Below are positions 28,528 through 37,664 of a stretch of DNA of 64,000 nucleotides, piece after piece; position 1 is the stretch's first letter; every line of letters begins with the position of its first letter. The position numbers were made by a program, and so were the translations under genes. The notes under the pieces were generated by a model, which worked only from the letters and a program-made list of their open reading frames with translations, ran no database searches and had not been told where the DNA came from. Source of the stretch: Ignatzschineria sp. F8392 (GTDB lineage Bacteria; Pseudomonadota; Gammaproteobacteria; Cardiobacteriales; Wohlfahrtiimonadaceae); NCBI RefSeq assembly GCF_002252045.1, contig NZ_NEFF01000002.1, positions 62,001 through 126,000 of the forward strand. Reading direction: 5' to 3'.

Positions 28528-28704
28528 AGCGAACTCCTTCCCACAAATATGCTAAGCTTGAGTCATTGCCTTAGAGCGTCAATAGAGGCGCGATCCCATT
28601 GTTACCCTAACAGCGATAACTGAAAAATTATCGATAAACGTTATTGATAGACCTATTAATAGATATTATTGACAGACGTATTGATAGATCTATTGGTAGA
28701 TATT

Positions 28705-28752
28705 CAATATTTCAATATTTCAATATCGCAATATCGCAATATCGCAATATCG
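28705..28752. repeat. 8-bp tandem repeat, 6 units
   Basis: Two copies of CAATATTT then four of CAATATCG, without gaps, in the 360-base divergent gap before sbcD (28528-28887). Preceding it is a looser ATTGATAGA-type repetition (28630-28700). There is no other gene in the gap. Confidence 0.9.
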
Positions 28753-28887
28753 ATAATCATTTTATAAAATTATTCTAACATATCGACTCTTTATTAAGCT
28801 CGTTATAATCAAATTCTTATAAGATATTTTTAAAAGATAGAGAGCGTCAATTGCAAGAAAGAGAAAAGAGAGAGGAATAGAGACGGC

Positions 28888-30033
28888 ATGAAAATTTTAC
28901 ACACCGCCGATTGGCATCTTGGCAAACTGATCCATGGAATCTATATGACCGAGGATCAGCGTGCTATTTTAGCGCAGTTAACCACCTATATTAAGCAAGA
29001 GCACCCCGATCTGATCATCATTGCCGGAGATCTCTACGATCGCGCCATCCCGCCAGTTGAAGCTATCGAACTGCTCGATCAATTTTTACGTGATATTGCC
29101 CTGAAAGCCGGCATTCCTATTATCGCCATTACCGGCAATCATGATAGCCCTAAGCGCCTCCAATTTGGTAATGAGTTTCTCCAGAGTCAATCCTGCTTTT
29201 TAATCACAGAGCTCGACCCTACCTTTCAACCGATCATTCTCTCGGACCAATGGGGAGAAGTCCATTTCTACCCGATTCCCTACTTAGAACCCTCTCTCGT
29301 ACGCCATATTTTACAAGATGAGCATATCACCGATCACGATAGCGCCTTAAAAGCGATCGTCACCAAAATCGAAGCGCAATATGATCCTACGGTTCGTAAT
29401 ATTCTCATTCTTCATGCATTTGTGATCCACTCCTCTTCAAAAGAGAGACTCACCTCCGATTCAGAACGTCCGCTCGCCATTGGTGGCAGTGAATATGTCT
29501 CTGCCGAGCACTTTGAGATCTTTGATTATGTGGCGCTCGGTCATCTCCATCAAGCGCACTACATTAAAGATGAACGCATACAATACGCAGGCTCCCTCTT
29601 AAAATATTCTCAATCAGAAGCCAATCATCAAAAAGTGATCTTGGAGATTGAGCTCGGCGCTAAAGGAGAGTTATCCATTGAGAAGGTCGCTTTTACTCCC
29701 CGTCGGGAGTTGCGTGAAGTGAAAGGATATCTCAAAGAGATTCTCCAGATGCCTCAAAGTGAAGATTACTGTTTTGTTACCCTTTTAGATGAGACGCCGG
29801 TACTCCAACCGATGGCGCAAATTCGTACTGTTTTCCCCAATGCGATGCATGTTCAGAGATTGCCGATAGAGACACCGATGTTTCACAAGAAACATTTTGA
29901 GACACCTCAAAGAGAGCGAGAGGATGATCTCTCGCTCTTTACCGGCTTCTATCGTACCCTGCTCGATAGAGAACCCGATGCCGAGACATTACAGATTTTT
30001 GCTGATGCTATCCAACAGACAGAGAGTGAGTAG
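28888..30033 (+). CDS. sbcD: Exonuclease SbcCD, subunit D
   Basis: Mre11-type nuclease subunit that, with SbcC, cuts hairpins and processes DNA ends. Phosphoesterase motifs are in order: HTADWHLGK (residues 5-13), AGDLYDR, TGNHDSPKR, LHAF and ALGHLHQAHY. The 381 aa are near the usual 400. The SbcC gene starts 11 bases after its stop, so the two are one operon. Confidence 0.97.
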   Translation: MKILHTADWHLGKLIHGIYMTEDQRAILAQLTTYIKQEHPDLIIIAGDLYDRAIPPVEAIELLDQFLRDIALKAGIPIIAITGNHDSPKRLQFGNEFLQSQSCFLITELDPTFQPIILSDQWGEVHFYPIPYLEPSLVRHILQDEHITDHDSALKAIVTKIEAQYDPTVRNILILHAFVIHSSSKERLTSDSERPLAIGGSEYVSAEHFEIFDYVALGHLHQAHYIKDERIQYAGSLLKYSQSEANHQKVILEIELGAKGELSIEKVAFTPRRELREVKGYLKEILQMPQSEDYCFVTLLDETPVLQPMAQIRTVFPNAMHVQRLPIETPMFHKKHFETPQREREDDLSLFTGFYRTLLDREPDAETLQIFADAIQQTESE

Positions 30034-30044
30034 AGGAGAATCCC

Positions 30045-33000
30045 ATGCGCCCCATTCAATTAACCCTTACCGCATTTGGCCCCTATCATGGAACGGAAGT
30101 GATCGATTTTCGTAAACTTGCTCCTCATAATCTCTTTGTGATCTCCGGGAAAACCGGCGCCGGCAAGACAACGATCTTTGATGGAATCTCCTATGCGCTC
30201 TTTGGTGAAGCAAGCGGTCTCGATCGTCAAGATGCCACTCTCTCACTCCGAAGTGATTTTGCGATCGATGATGAGCCGACGACTGCTGAGCTTATTTTTG
30301 AGCTCAAGGGGAAAGAGTATCGCATCTTTCGTCAGCTTCCCTATCGCAAAACGGGTAACAAGACGATTACCCAAGGAAAGGCGGAGTTATATGCGCTTAA
30401 CCATGATGGTCCTCAAAGTGATCTCTTTGCAGAGATCCCACTCGTTGAACGGCAGATTCCCAATATGGTCAACCCTAAAATTGAGGAGCTATTAGGACTC
30501 AATCGAGATCAATTCAATCAGCTTGTCATGCTTCCACAAGGGGAGTATCAGCGTTTTCTAACCTCCAAGACCACCGATAAAGAGGCGATTTTACGCACTG
30601 TCTTCAATACTGAACGTTATCAAACCGTTGTCGAGAATCTCAAAATGAGCGCCGATCGCTCTAAAGAGAAGGTCAGAGAGATTCAGTTTGGTTATAACAC
30701 CCTGATCCAATCGATCTATCGGCAACTACCACCGCGGGAATCCCCTTTCTTCGAGCATTTTCAAGAGGGAAGTGAAATTCAGATCAATAGTTTTCAAGCG
30801 CTTGAAGGTTTAGGTGTAGAAGCGGCATTTTATCAAGCAGAAGAGCGCACTATTCGCAAAGAGATCACGCAGCAAGAAGCCATCATCGAAACAGAGCAGG
30901 AGCGACTGATAGAGAACCGAGCGCTCAATGCAAAATTCCAAGAGTTAGAGGATGCACAAAAAAATCTTCAAGCCCTTAGCGCACAACAATTAGCAGTTGA
31001 CAGCTTAAAATATTCTGTCGCTCTTGCGGAAAAGGCACTGTCGATGGAAAAATTTGCCAATGATGCCTTTCGGTTACGTCGAGAGTACACTGAAGCCCAA
31101 AAGGCATTAGCAGCAGCGCAAGAGCGCTTCAAAGTGGCGGAAGTAGAGCATCAAAATGCGCTAGAACAACATCAACTTGCACAGAAGAAAGAGGATCTTA
31201 TCACGGCGCTGAGTGAGGAGGTGACCCTTCTTGAGAGTCGAGAAAGAGAGATTGAGGCGCTAGCCCAATATCAGACCACTATCTCTCAGAGCCGAGTGCA
31301 GATCACTCAGATTCAACAAGAGATCAACCGTTTAAGCGATATCATCCGCGAAGAGCAGACGAAAAAGAGTGATTGCCAGCAGAGAATAAAAAATGCTGAA
31401 ACCGATAGTGATCCTATAGCGCAATATCAACAACTCCATCGCGACTTTGAACATTTCTCAACATTACTTGAGAAGCAGAAGCACGAGCAAGCAACGCTCT
31501 TATCACTCGAAGAAGAGAAAACAAGAAGAGCTACTGCGCTTGAAAACGCGCAAAAAGAGCAGAAAGATGCAGCTATAAAATTTTATCAGCAACAAGCTTT
31601 AACGCTTGCCCATACGCTTGAAGATGGCAAACCTTGCCCTGTTTGTGGCAGCTTCCAGCATCCACATAAAATCGATGGAATAGATGCTCATACGGCAGGT
31701 GAAGATTCCATCAATCCACAACATCAGTTTGAGGTGGCCAATCAGAATCTGATCGATGCTCAGCGACGATATGATCAACTACTCAATAGAGAGAAAGAGC
31801 TAGAAGAGAGAGTTCAACAAGCTTCTCAAGATCTTGAAGAGTCGTGGCAAAAAATGATCACTTTCAGCCAACAAGAGAGTGATGAGATAGTGCCTCTAGC
31901 CCTTGAGATCTCGACCTACGAAATGATGGTTTCATCACTTGCCTCTAATCGGCAAAAAGTACAATCTGCCTTTGATAATAGCCAAAGATCATTACAGCTA
32001 TTACGAACGTTACGCCCCGAGCTTGAAGCGATTGAAACCGCTTTAATGCAACATCAAAGAGAACTCGACCAAGTAAGGGAATCTTATCAAGAGAAGAGAA
32101 ACTACCTTACAGAGATGGAGAGCGCACTCAAATCGATACTCCAAAATATCCCTGAAGAGCTACGTGATCCTCAAGCCTATCGAGCCTATCTTGATCAGCA
32201 AAAAAGCGCTTTAACAACGCTTAAAACGCAACTCAAATTAGCAGAAAAAAGATTACAAGAAGCAGAAAAAGAGCGAGCGCTTCTCTCTCAGAAACTAGAG
32301 CAACACCAGATAGAAAAAGAGAAGCTCTCTCAAGACTCAAAAAAAGCAGAAGAGGATTTTACTCTGGCACTTATCCAAGCCTCTTTTATCAAAAAGAGTA
32401 ATGATGGCGCTGAAGAGACTGATGAAGCTCAATTTATTGCGGCGCAACAGCAGATCCCTCATCTCGCTGAAAATCGTGACAAGGTGGCCGAGTTTGAACG
32501 ACGCTATCTCATCGCCCATGAGAAGGTCAATGCCCTCTCTCTTGCTCTTGCCGGAAAAGCACCGATCGAGCTCTCCGAACTTGAGCAAAAAGTAGGTAGC
32601 GATAAAGAGAAGCTTGCAGAATTGCAGAGCGGACTTCATAAAAATCAGCAACTTATCACCCAGATAAAGCAGACGATTACCGGGATTAATGAGGTCAGTA
32701 GCGCTTTAGAGGCGGCACGTGCGCGGCATGAAAAAACAGTTGAGGTTTATGATCTTGTCCGCGGACAAAATAGTAGCCGAATCTCGCTCGAGCGCTTTAT
32801 TCTCATCGAATATTTTGAAATGATTATTCATGCGGCAAATCTCCGACTCTATCAGATGAGTCATGGTCAGTTTCAATTTATTCGTTCCGAAGATATTGCT
32901 GCGCGCAATGTTCAAAGTGGACTTGATCTCAATATTTATGATGCTTATACCGGAGAAAATCGCGATGTTAAGACCTTATCAGGCGGAGAGAAATTTAAAG

Positions 33001-33275
33001 CTTCGCTCAGTCTCTCTTTGGGGATGGCAGATGTGATTCAATCCCATAAAGGGGGCGTCTCTATCGATACCCTCTTTATTGATGAAGGATTTGGAGCACT
33101 TGATGAGGAGTCCCTTATGCAGGCAATCGATGTTCTCATCGAGCTACAAGCCTCTGGACGTATGATCGGTGTGATTTCCCATGTAGAAGAGCTCAAGCAG
33201 GCATTGCCGGCACGTATCGAAGTCACCAAAACAAAGAGTGGCTATAGTAAAACGGCAATTATTCACCATCAATAA
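30045..33275 (+). CDS. sbcC: Exonuclease SbcCD, subunit C
   Basis: Rad50-like SMC ATPase partner of SbcD (1076 aa). The Walker A GKTGAGKTT is near residue 37. Long coiled coils flank a zinc-hook CPVCG near 532. The ABC signature LSGGEKFKASLSLSLG and Walker B DTLFIDEGFGALDEES are near the end. AAGAAAAGA-rich, Gln/Glu-rich coiled coils show no break. The stop is followed within about 15 bases by a long array of structured repeats. Confidence 0.97.
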   Translation: MRPIQLTLTAFGPYHGTEVIDFRKLAPHNLFVISGKTGAGKTTIFDGISYALFGEASGLDRQDATLSLRSDFAIDDEPTTAELIFELKGKEYRIFRQLPYRKTGNKTITQGKAELYALNHDGPQSDLFAEIPLVERQIPNMVNPKIEELLGLNRDQFNQLVMLPQGEYQRFLTSKTTDKEAILRTVFNTERYQTVVENLKMSADRSKEKVREIQFGYNTLIQSIYRQLPPRESPFFEHFQEGSEIQINSFQALEGLGVEAAFYQAEERTIRKEITQQEAIIETEQERLIENRALNAKFQELEDAQKNLQALSAQQLAVDSLKYSVALAEKALSMEKFANDAFRLRREYTEAQKALAAAQERFKVAEVEHQNALEQHQLAQKKEDLITALSEEVTLLESREREIEALAQYQTTISQSRVQITQIQQEINRLSDIIREEQTKKSDCQQRIKNAETDSDPIAQYQQLHRDFEHFSTLLEKQKHEQATLLSLEEEKTRRATALENAQKEQKDAAIKFYQQQALTLAHTLEDGKPCPVCGSFQHPHKIDGIDAHTAGEDSINPQHQFEVANQNLIDAQRRYDQLLNREKELEERVQQASQDLEESWQKMITFSQQESDEIVPLALEISTYEMMVSSLASNRQKVQSAFDNSQRSLQLLRTLRPELEAIETALMQHQRELDQVRESYQEKRNYLTEMESALKSILQNIPEELRDPQAYRAYLDQQKSALTTLKTQLKLAEKRLQEAEKERALLSQKLEQHQIEKEKLSQDSKKAEEDFTLALIQASFIKKSNDGAEETDEAQFIAAQQQIPHLAENRDKVAEFERRYLIAHEKVNALSLALAGKAPIELSELEQKVGSDKEKLAELQSGLHKNQQLITQIKQTITGINEVSSALEAARARHEKTVEVYDLVRGQNSSRISLERFILIEYFEMIIHAANLRLYQMSHGQFQFIRSEDIAARNVQSGLDLNIYDAYTGENRDVKTLSGGEKFKASLSLSLGMADVIQSHKGGVSIDTLFIDEGFGALDEESLMQAIDVLIELQASGRMIGVISHVEELKQALPARIEVTKTKSGYSKTAIIHHQ

Positions 33276-33285
33276 TCCCTTCGAT

Positions 33286-34290
33286 CTTATCGATGCCGAT
33301 CTGCGGGCATGCACCGGCAAAAAGAACGAAATGGTAAATTCCCGCCCCTCAAAAGATTCTCTTAAGAATCATAAGAATGATTGACTGAAATTAATTGAAA
33401 CAAAAAGAGGCTGTTGAGTTGCCGGAGATCACCACTGCATCCTTCCATAATTTGCATGCCGGCAATTGGCGATCTTCTATCACCCACTATTTTCTTAGAA
33501 CAAAAAGAGCTGTTGAGTTGCCGGAGATCACCATCGCGTACATCTAAAAACCACGCGCCAGCAAATGGCATCAAAGATGCCAAACCGCGGGCATGCACCG
33601 GTAAAAAGAACGAAATGGTGAATTCCCGCCTCTCCATAAGCCTTCTTAAGAACAATTCATCAAAATAGCAAAGGCTGAACGTTGCCGGATCTCACTATCG
33701 CGCGTTTCCCAAAATCACGTGCCGGCAATTGGCATCAAAGATGCCGATCTGCGGGCATGCACCGGCAAAAAGAATGAAATGGTGAATTCCCGCCCCTCAA
33801 AAGATTCTCTTAAGAATCATAAGAATGATTGACTGAAATTAATTGAAACAAAAAGAGGCTGTTGAGTTGCCGGAGATCACCACTGCATCCTTCCATAATT
33901 TGCATGCCGGCAATTGGCGATCTTCTATCACCCACTATTTTCTTAGAACAAAAAGAGCTGTTGAGTTGCCGGAGATCACCATCGCGTACATCTAAAAACC
34001 ACGCGCCGGCAATTGGCATCAAAGATGCCGATCTGCGGGCATGCACCGGCAAAAAGAACGAAATGGTAAATTCCCGCCCCTCAAAAGATTCTCTTAAGAA
34101 TCATAAGAATGATTGACTGAAATTAATTGAAACAAAAAGAGCTGTTGAGTTGCCGGAGATCACCATCGCGTACATCTAAAAACCACGCGCCAGCAAATGG
34201 CATCAAAGACGCCAAACCGCGGGCATGCATTAGTGAAAAGAACGAAATGGTTGGCTCCCGCCCCTCAACAGATTCTCTTAAAAATGATTA
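33286..34290. repeat. Structured intergenic repeat array 1 (B-A-B-B-A-B-B)
   Basis: About 1 kb between convergent sbcC and abgT, filled by two module types in plus orientation. Type B (for example 33963-34100) begins TTGCCGG, closes with CCGGCAA about 45 bases later, and is followed by the hairpin GGCATC-AAA-GATGCC and a GCGGG...CCCGC stem enclosing GCATGC and GAACGAAATGG. Type A (33418-33510 and 33866-33958) has TTGCCGG...TGCATGCCGGCAA, then a GGCGAT hairpin. Link sequence GATTCTCTTAAGAATC...TTAATTGAAACAAAAAGAG joins them (parts quoted). Bases 33290-33569 recur at 33738-34017 with only a few changes. Small open frames here are by-products of the repeat. I do not recognise the family. Confidence 0.9.
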
Positions 34291-35820
34291 CATCGGTCCT
34301 AGCGGTAGCCCTAAGCTATAGTAGATTAAAAAGAGAACTGTCCAGCTACTAATAAAGATCAAACAATAAGGCAACATAATAGAGAGGAAAGTTCCAAAGC
34401 GAACTTTCGCATTATATTGTGCGATCAACGCTAATACCATCGGTAGATAGGGGTTTGTAGGCGAGATTACATTGGTCGTGGAATCCCCAATACGATATGC
34501 CATCTGAATCGCTTCTGGCTCAACACCGACTAACATTAAGAGCGGGACAAATACCGGCGCCATCATCGCCCATTGGGCAGAACCACTAAAGACAACAAGA
34601 TTGATTAACCCTGCTAAAATCACCAGAGCACCTAGCATCACAACATTGGGTAACTCTATCTCTGCTAAAAAATCAGCCCCCGAGACCGCAAGCCACATCG
34701 AAAGATTGGTCCAATTAAACCAACCGATAAATTGTGCAATAAAGAAGACGAGAACAATATATCCCCCCACATTTTTTAAAGCATTGGCTAATAGTGTTGG
34801 TAGATCATCAAAATGGCGAATCGTGCCGGCAAAGATCCCATAGACAATCGCACAGCTGATAAAGAAGGTCATAATAATCGGAATCATCCCACTTAAGAAA
34901 GGAGATGGTACAAGACCACCATTGCCATTTCTTAAGGGAGAATCCTCTGGATAGATCGTTGCAATTAAGAGTAGAACAAAGAGTAAGGCATACAATCCTG
35001 TGATCTTTAGAGCCCGCTTCTCTTTTGCAGTAACCTGATAATCATCTCCCCCTGCCGGCGCTAGGTTATCATTATAATCTGCTGTAATAGGAAAACGTGG
35101 CTCGATAATCTTTTCTGTAATCCAAGTCCCCAAAATGGTTAAGAAAGGGACAGAGAGCAACATAAAATACCAGTTTGCCGCAGGTGTAATCTCAACACCA
35201 TTGATAATCTTAGAGGCTTCATTGGTGACCCCGGAGAGAAGCACATCTGTCCCGGCAATAAAGATATTCGCGGTAAACCCTGCCGCAACAGCAACAAATC
35301 CGGCACAAATACCCACAATAGGATTCCGCTTAGTTGCTGCAAAGATAATCCCGGCTAAAGGTGGAACAAGAACAAATGCCGCATCTGATGCGAGATTGCC
35401 GACGATACCAACAATAAAAATAGAAGCGGTCACAAAACGGCGCGGCGCATTGAGTAGAAGCGCCTTAATCGCTGAATCAGCTAACCCAACCTCTTGCACA
35501 AGACCTACAGCAATCATCATACAGAGTACTAAACCGAGCGGTTTAAAGTCGATAAAGTTACTCACCGTTGATTGTAAAATATAGACTAAACCCTCTCCAC
35601 TAATGAGATTGCGAATAGAGACCACATCATTCGTCACAGGATGGATCACTTCTAGGTTAATACCACTTAAAATTGCGGATAGTACCGCGATTAAGAGACA
35701 AAAAATAACAAATAGATAGAGCGGATTAGGGATCTTATTCCCAAATGATTCCACTCGATCAAACCAACTTCTCTTCTCTGCCGTCACAATGGGCCGCTCT
35801 AAATTCTTCTGCATTCGCAC
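34288..35820 (-). CDS. AbgT-family transporter
   Basis: Inner-membrane protein of about 11-12 spans (510 aa). It belongs to the AbgT family, whose members import p-aminobenzoyl-glutamate or export sulfonamides. Family blocks include RRFVTASIFIVGIVGNLASDAA, quoted in outline, NIFIAGTDVLLSGVTNEA and the re-entrant GSAQWAMMAPVFVPLLM with IGDSTTNVISPTNPYLP. Two M20 hydrolase genes lie upstream on the same strand, as in abg-type clusters where a hydrolase cleaves the imported amide. A terminator at 36.0 kb separates it from them. Its stop codon lies at the end of the adjoining repeat array. Confidence 0.92.
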   Translation of the reverse strand: MRMQKNLERPIVTAEKRSWFDRVESFGNKIPNPLYLFVIFCLLIAVLSAILSGINLEVIHPVTNDVVSIRNLISGEGLVYILQSTVSNFIDFKPLGLVLCMMIAVGLVQEVGLADSAIKALLLNAPRRFVTASIFIVGIVGNLASDAAFVLVPPLAGIIFAATKRNPIVGICAGFVAVAAGFTANIFIAGTDVLLSGVTNEASKIINGVEITPAANWYFMLLSVPFLTILGTWITEKIIEPRFPITADYNDNLAPAGGDDYQVTAKEKRALKITGLYALLFVLLLIATIYPEDSPLRNGNGGLVPSPFLSGMIPIIMTFFISCAIVYGIFAGTIRHFDDLPTLLANALKNVGGYIVLVFFIAQFIGWFNWTNLSMWLAVSGADFLAEIELPNVVMLGALVILAGLINLVVFSGSAQWAMMAPVFVPLLMLVGVEPEAIQMAYRIGDSTTNVISPTNPYLPMVLALIAQYNAKVRFGTFLSIMLPYCLIFISSWTVLFLIYYSLGLPLGPM

Positions 35821-36000
35821 TCTCCTTAAATTACTTCATCTATCTACATCATCCAATAGCACTCTTCTTCAGGGCAATCTGCTCGCCCCCACGATTGAGT
35901 ACACAATTAATGCTCTTTTCGACCTCATCGGCTTCTTCATCCCACAAGGTTGTCATCATCGATCTCCTTTATTGATCTATCTCTAATCTCTACCAAACTG

Positions 36001-36033
36001 AAAAAGATGATCGAAGTAGAGAGACTTCGATCA
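36001..36033 (-). terminator. Terminator after the M20 amidohydrolase gene
   Basis: On the minus strand ATGATCGAAG and CTTCGATCAT form a 10-bp perfect stem with an 8-base loop, followed by CTTTTTC. The rest of the 35821-36143 gap shows only short AT repeats (ATACTAATAATT). Confidence 0.8.
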
Positions 36034-36143
36034 TTCTTCATTCCCTTTAAAACTAGCAACTTAGACTAAAACTTATACTGATACTAATAATTGATACTAA
36101 TAATTCAGACTGATAATCCACTTCATCTATTCCTTATCTAACA

Positions 36144-37433
36144 TCATTTCGATGGAAGATAGGACTCAACTAAACCTACCAAAAAACTGGCCCCTAAAGG
36201 GGTAATATCATCATTAAAATCGTAATGACTATGATGCAGACCAATCGATGCGCCCGCTTCTGTTGCTACCGTGCCATTACCGATAAAGAGGTAACAGCCC
36301 GGCACCCGCTCAAGATAGAAGGCAAAATCTTCACTTGTCATCTGCTGCTCAATATCGAGTTTGACCTGATCTGCACCTACAAGCTCCGTTGCGACACTGA
36401 TCGCTCTAGCCGCCTCTAACTCACTACTCACTGTAACGGGATGGCTAATCGGCCCTAAACGCATTGTTGCCTCCATCCCAAAAGCGCGCCCCATACTCTC
36501 TACTAAGAGATGCAATTGTGCAATGATCTTATGGCGCAATCTTTCATCATGAGTGCGGATCGTTCCTGCCATCTCGGCACTGCCAGCAATCGCATTGGTC
36601 GTCTCTCCACCATGAATTTGGGTAATCGCCACCACCAGAGGTGAGAGAGGATCGACAGTTCTTGCAACTAACCCCTGAATACCTTGGTAAATATGAGTTG
36701 CCACAAGAAGGGGATCTTGTGTCAACTGCGGAAGCCCGGCATGACCACTCTGTCCTTTTATAGTGATAAAGATTCGATCTGAACTTGCCATAATCGAACC
36801 TGGTTTAATGGCAAAAGTTCCCGCCGGCAATGTGGGCCAGTTATGCATCGCATAGATCGCATCTAAAGGGTAACGCGCTAAAAAATTCTCTTTAACAACT
36901 AACTGCTCGGCACCTCCTCTTCCCTCCTCCGCAGGTTGAAAGATCAAGATCGCCGTACCGGCAAAATTTCGATATTTAGCAAGATATTTTGCCGCCATCA
37001 ATAACATCGTGGTGTGACCATCATGACCGCATGCATGCATAATGCCGAGATATTCAGAGCGATAGGTAAATTGATTCTGCTCTACTATCGGCAATGCATC
37101 CATATCTGCTCGAAGACCAATCATCGGTCCCCCATAACGGCCGGCAATAGTAGCAATTACTGCCGTCTTTGCAAAGGAGAGATCGATCTTATCAACACCA
37201 TAAGCTGTTAAGAGCTCGACCACTTTCGCGCTTGTCGCTGACTCTTCAAATCCCAACTCTGGGTACTGATGGAAAGCGTGACGGATCGCTCTCGCCTCCT
37301 CTTGCCAGCCTTCGATCTCTTGCAAAATCGCTTGAGCACGATGCCTTTTAACACAATGCGCTTGCGAATCTTCCTCTTGAATGTTTCCCTTTTGAATATC
37401 TGTTGAAACGCCTCTTCGCTCACCTTCATTCAT
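36144..37433 (-). CDS. M20 family metallo-amidohydrolase
   Basis: Di-metal amidohydrolase like hippurate hydrolase, N-acetyl-amino-acid deacetylase or AbgB (429 aa). It shows HQYPELGFEE at the start, the metal motif HACGHDGHTTM, AEEGRGGAEQ for the catalytic glutamate, and a dimerisation domain with GQSGHAGLPQ. The final metal ligand is in GLHHSHYDFND. The frame opens with GTG at 37442, but I choose the ATG at 37433, which has GGAG 8 bases ahead. About 40 residues of charged N-terminal extension are unusual. Linkage to abgT suggests an acyl- or aminobenzoyl-amino acid substrate; this is inference. Confidence 0.88.
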   Translation of the reverse strand: MNEGERRGVSTDIQKGNIQEEDSQAHCVKRHRAQAILQEIEGWQEEARAIRHAFHQYPELGFEESATSAKVVELLTAYGVDKIDLSFAKTAVIATIAGRYGGPMIGLRADMDALPIVEQNQFTYRSEYLGIMHACGHDGHTTMLLMAAKYLAKYRNFAGTAILIFQPAEEGRGGAEQLVVKENFLARYPLDAIYAMHNWPTLPAGTFAIKPGSIMASSDRIFITIKGQSGHAGLPQLTQDPLLVATHIYQGIQGLVARTVDPLSPLVVAITQIHGGETTNAIAGSAEMAGTIRTHDERLRHKIIAQLHLLVESMGRAFGMEATMRLGPISHPVTVSSELEAARAISVATELVGADQVKLDIEQQMTSEDFAFYLERVPGCYLFIGNGTVATEAGASIGLHHSHYDFNDDITPLGASFLVGLVESYLPSK

Positions 37434-37664
37434 CGATATCACTCCACTCTTCTTCTCATCCCTTTAACTAAAATTGATCGAGCGCTTTCGCTCAGATCCC
37501 CCTAAAGGGCGCCTATTTCGCCCTTCTCTTCTTCCTATATACCCCATAATGAAGAAAGATGAAAGGAGGATGGGAGGAAGATGAAGGAAGATAGAAACGC
37601 TTCCTAAAATCGTGAGGTTAGAAATCTTAGTAGAGATAGCGAGATATTGAAATCATCTTCAAAT

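Noticed and set aside
33286-34290. Idea that the repeat array is a CRISPR array
   Set aside because: Units are long, internally folded and joined without unique spacers of constant size; no cas genes.
33362-34321. Several 64-97 codon frames in repeat array 1, with similar proteins on both strands
   Set aside because: They are translations of the same repeat modules in each copy. No start signals, and changes do not favour silent sites.
35135-35584. 149-codon frame antisense to abgT
   Set aside because: It mirrors the hydrophobic codons of the transporter and has no independent support.
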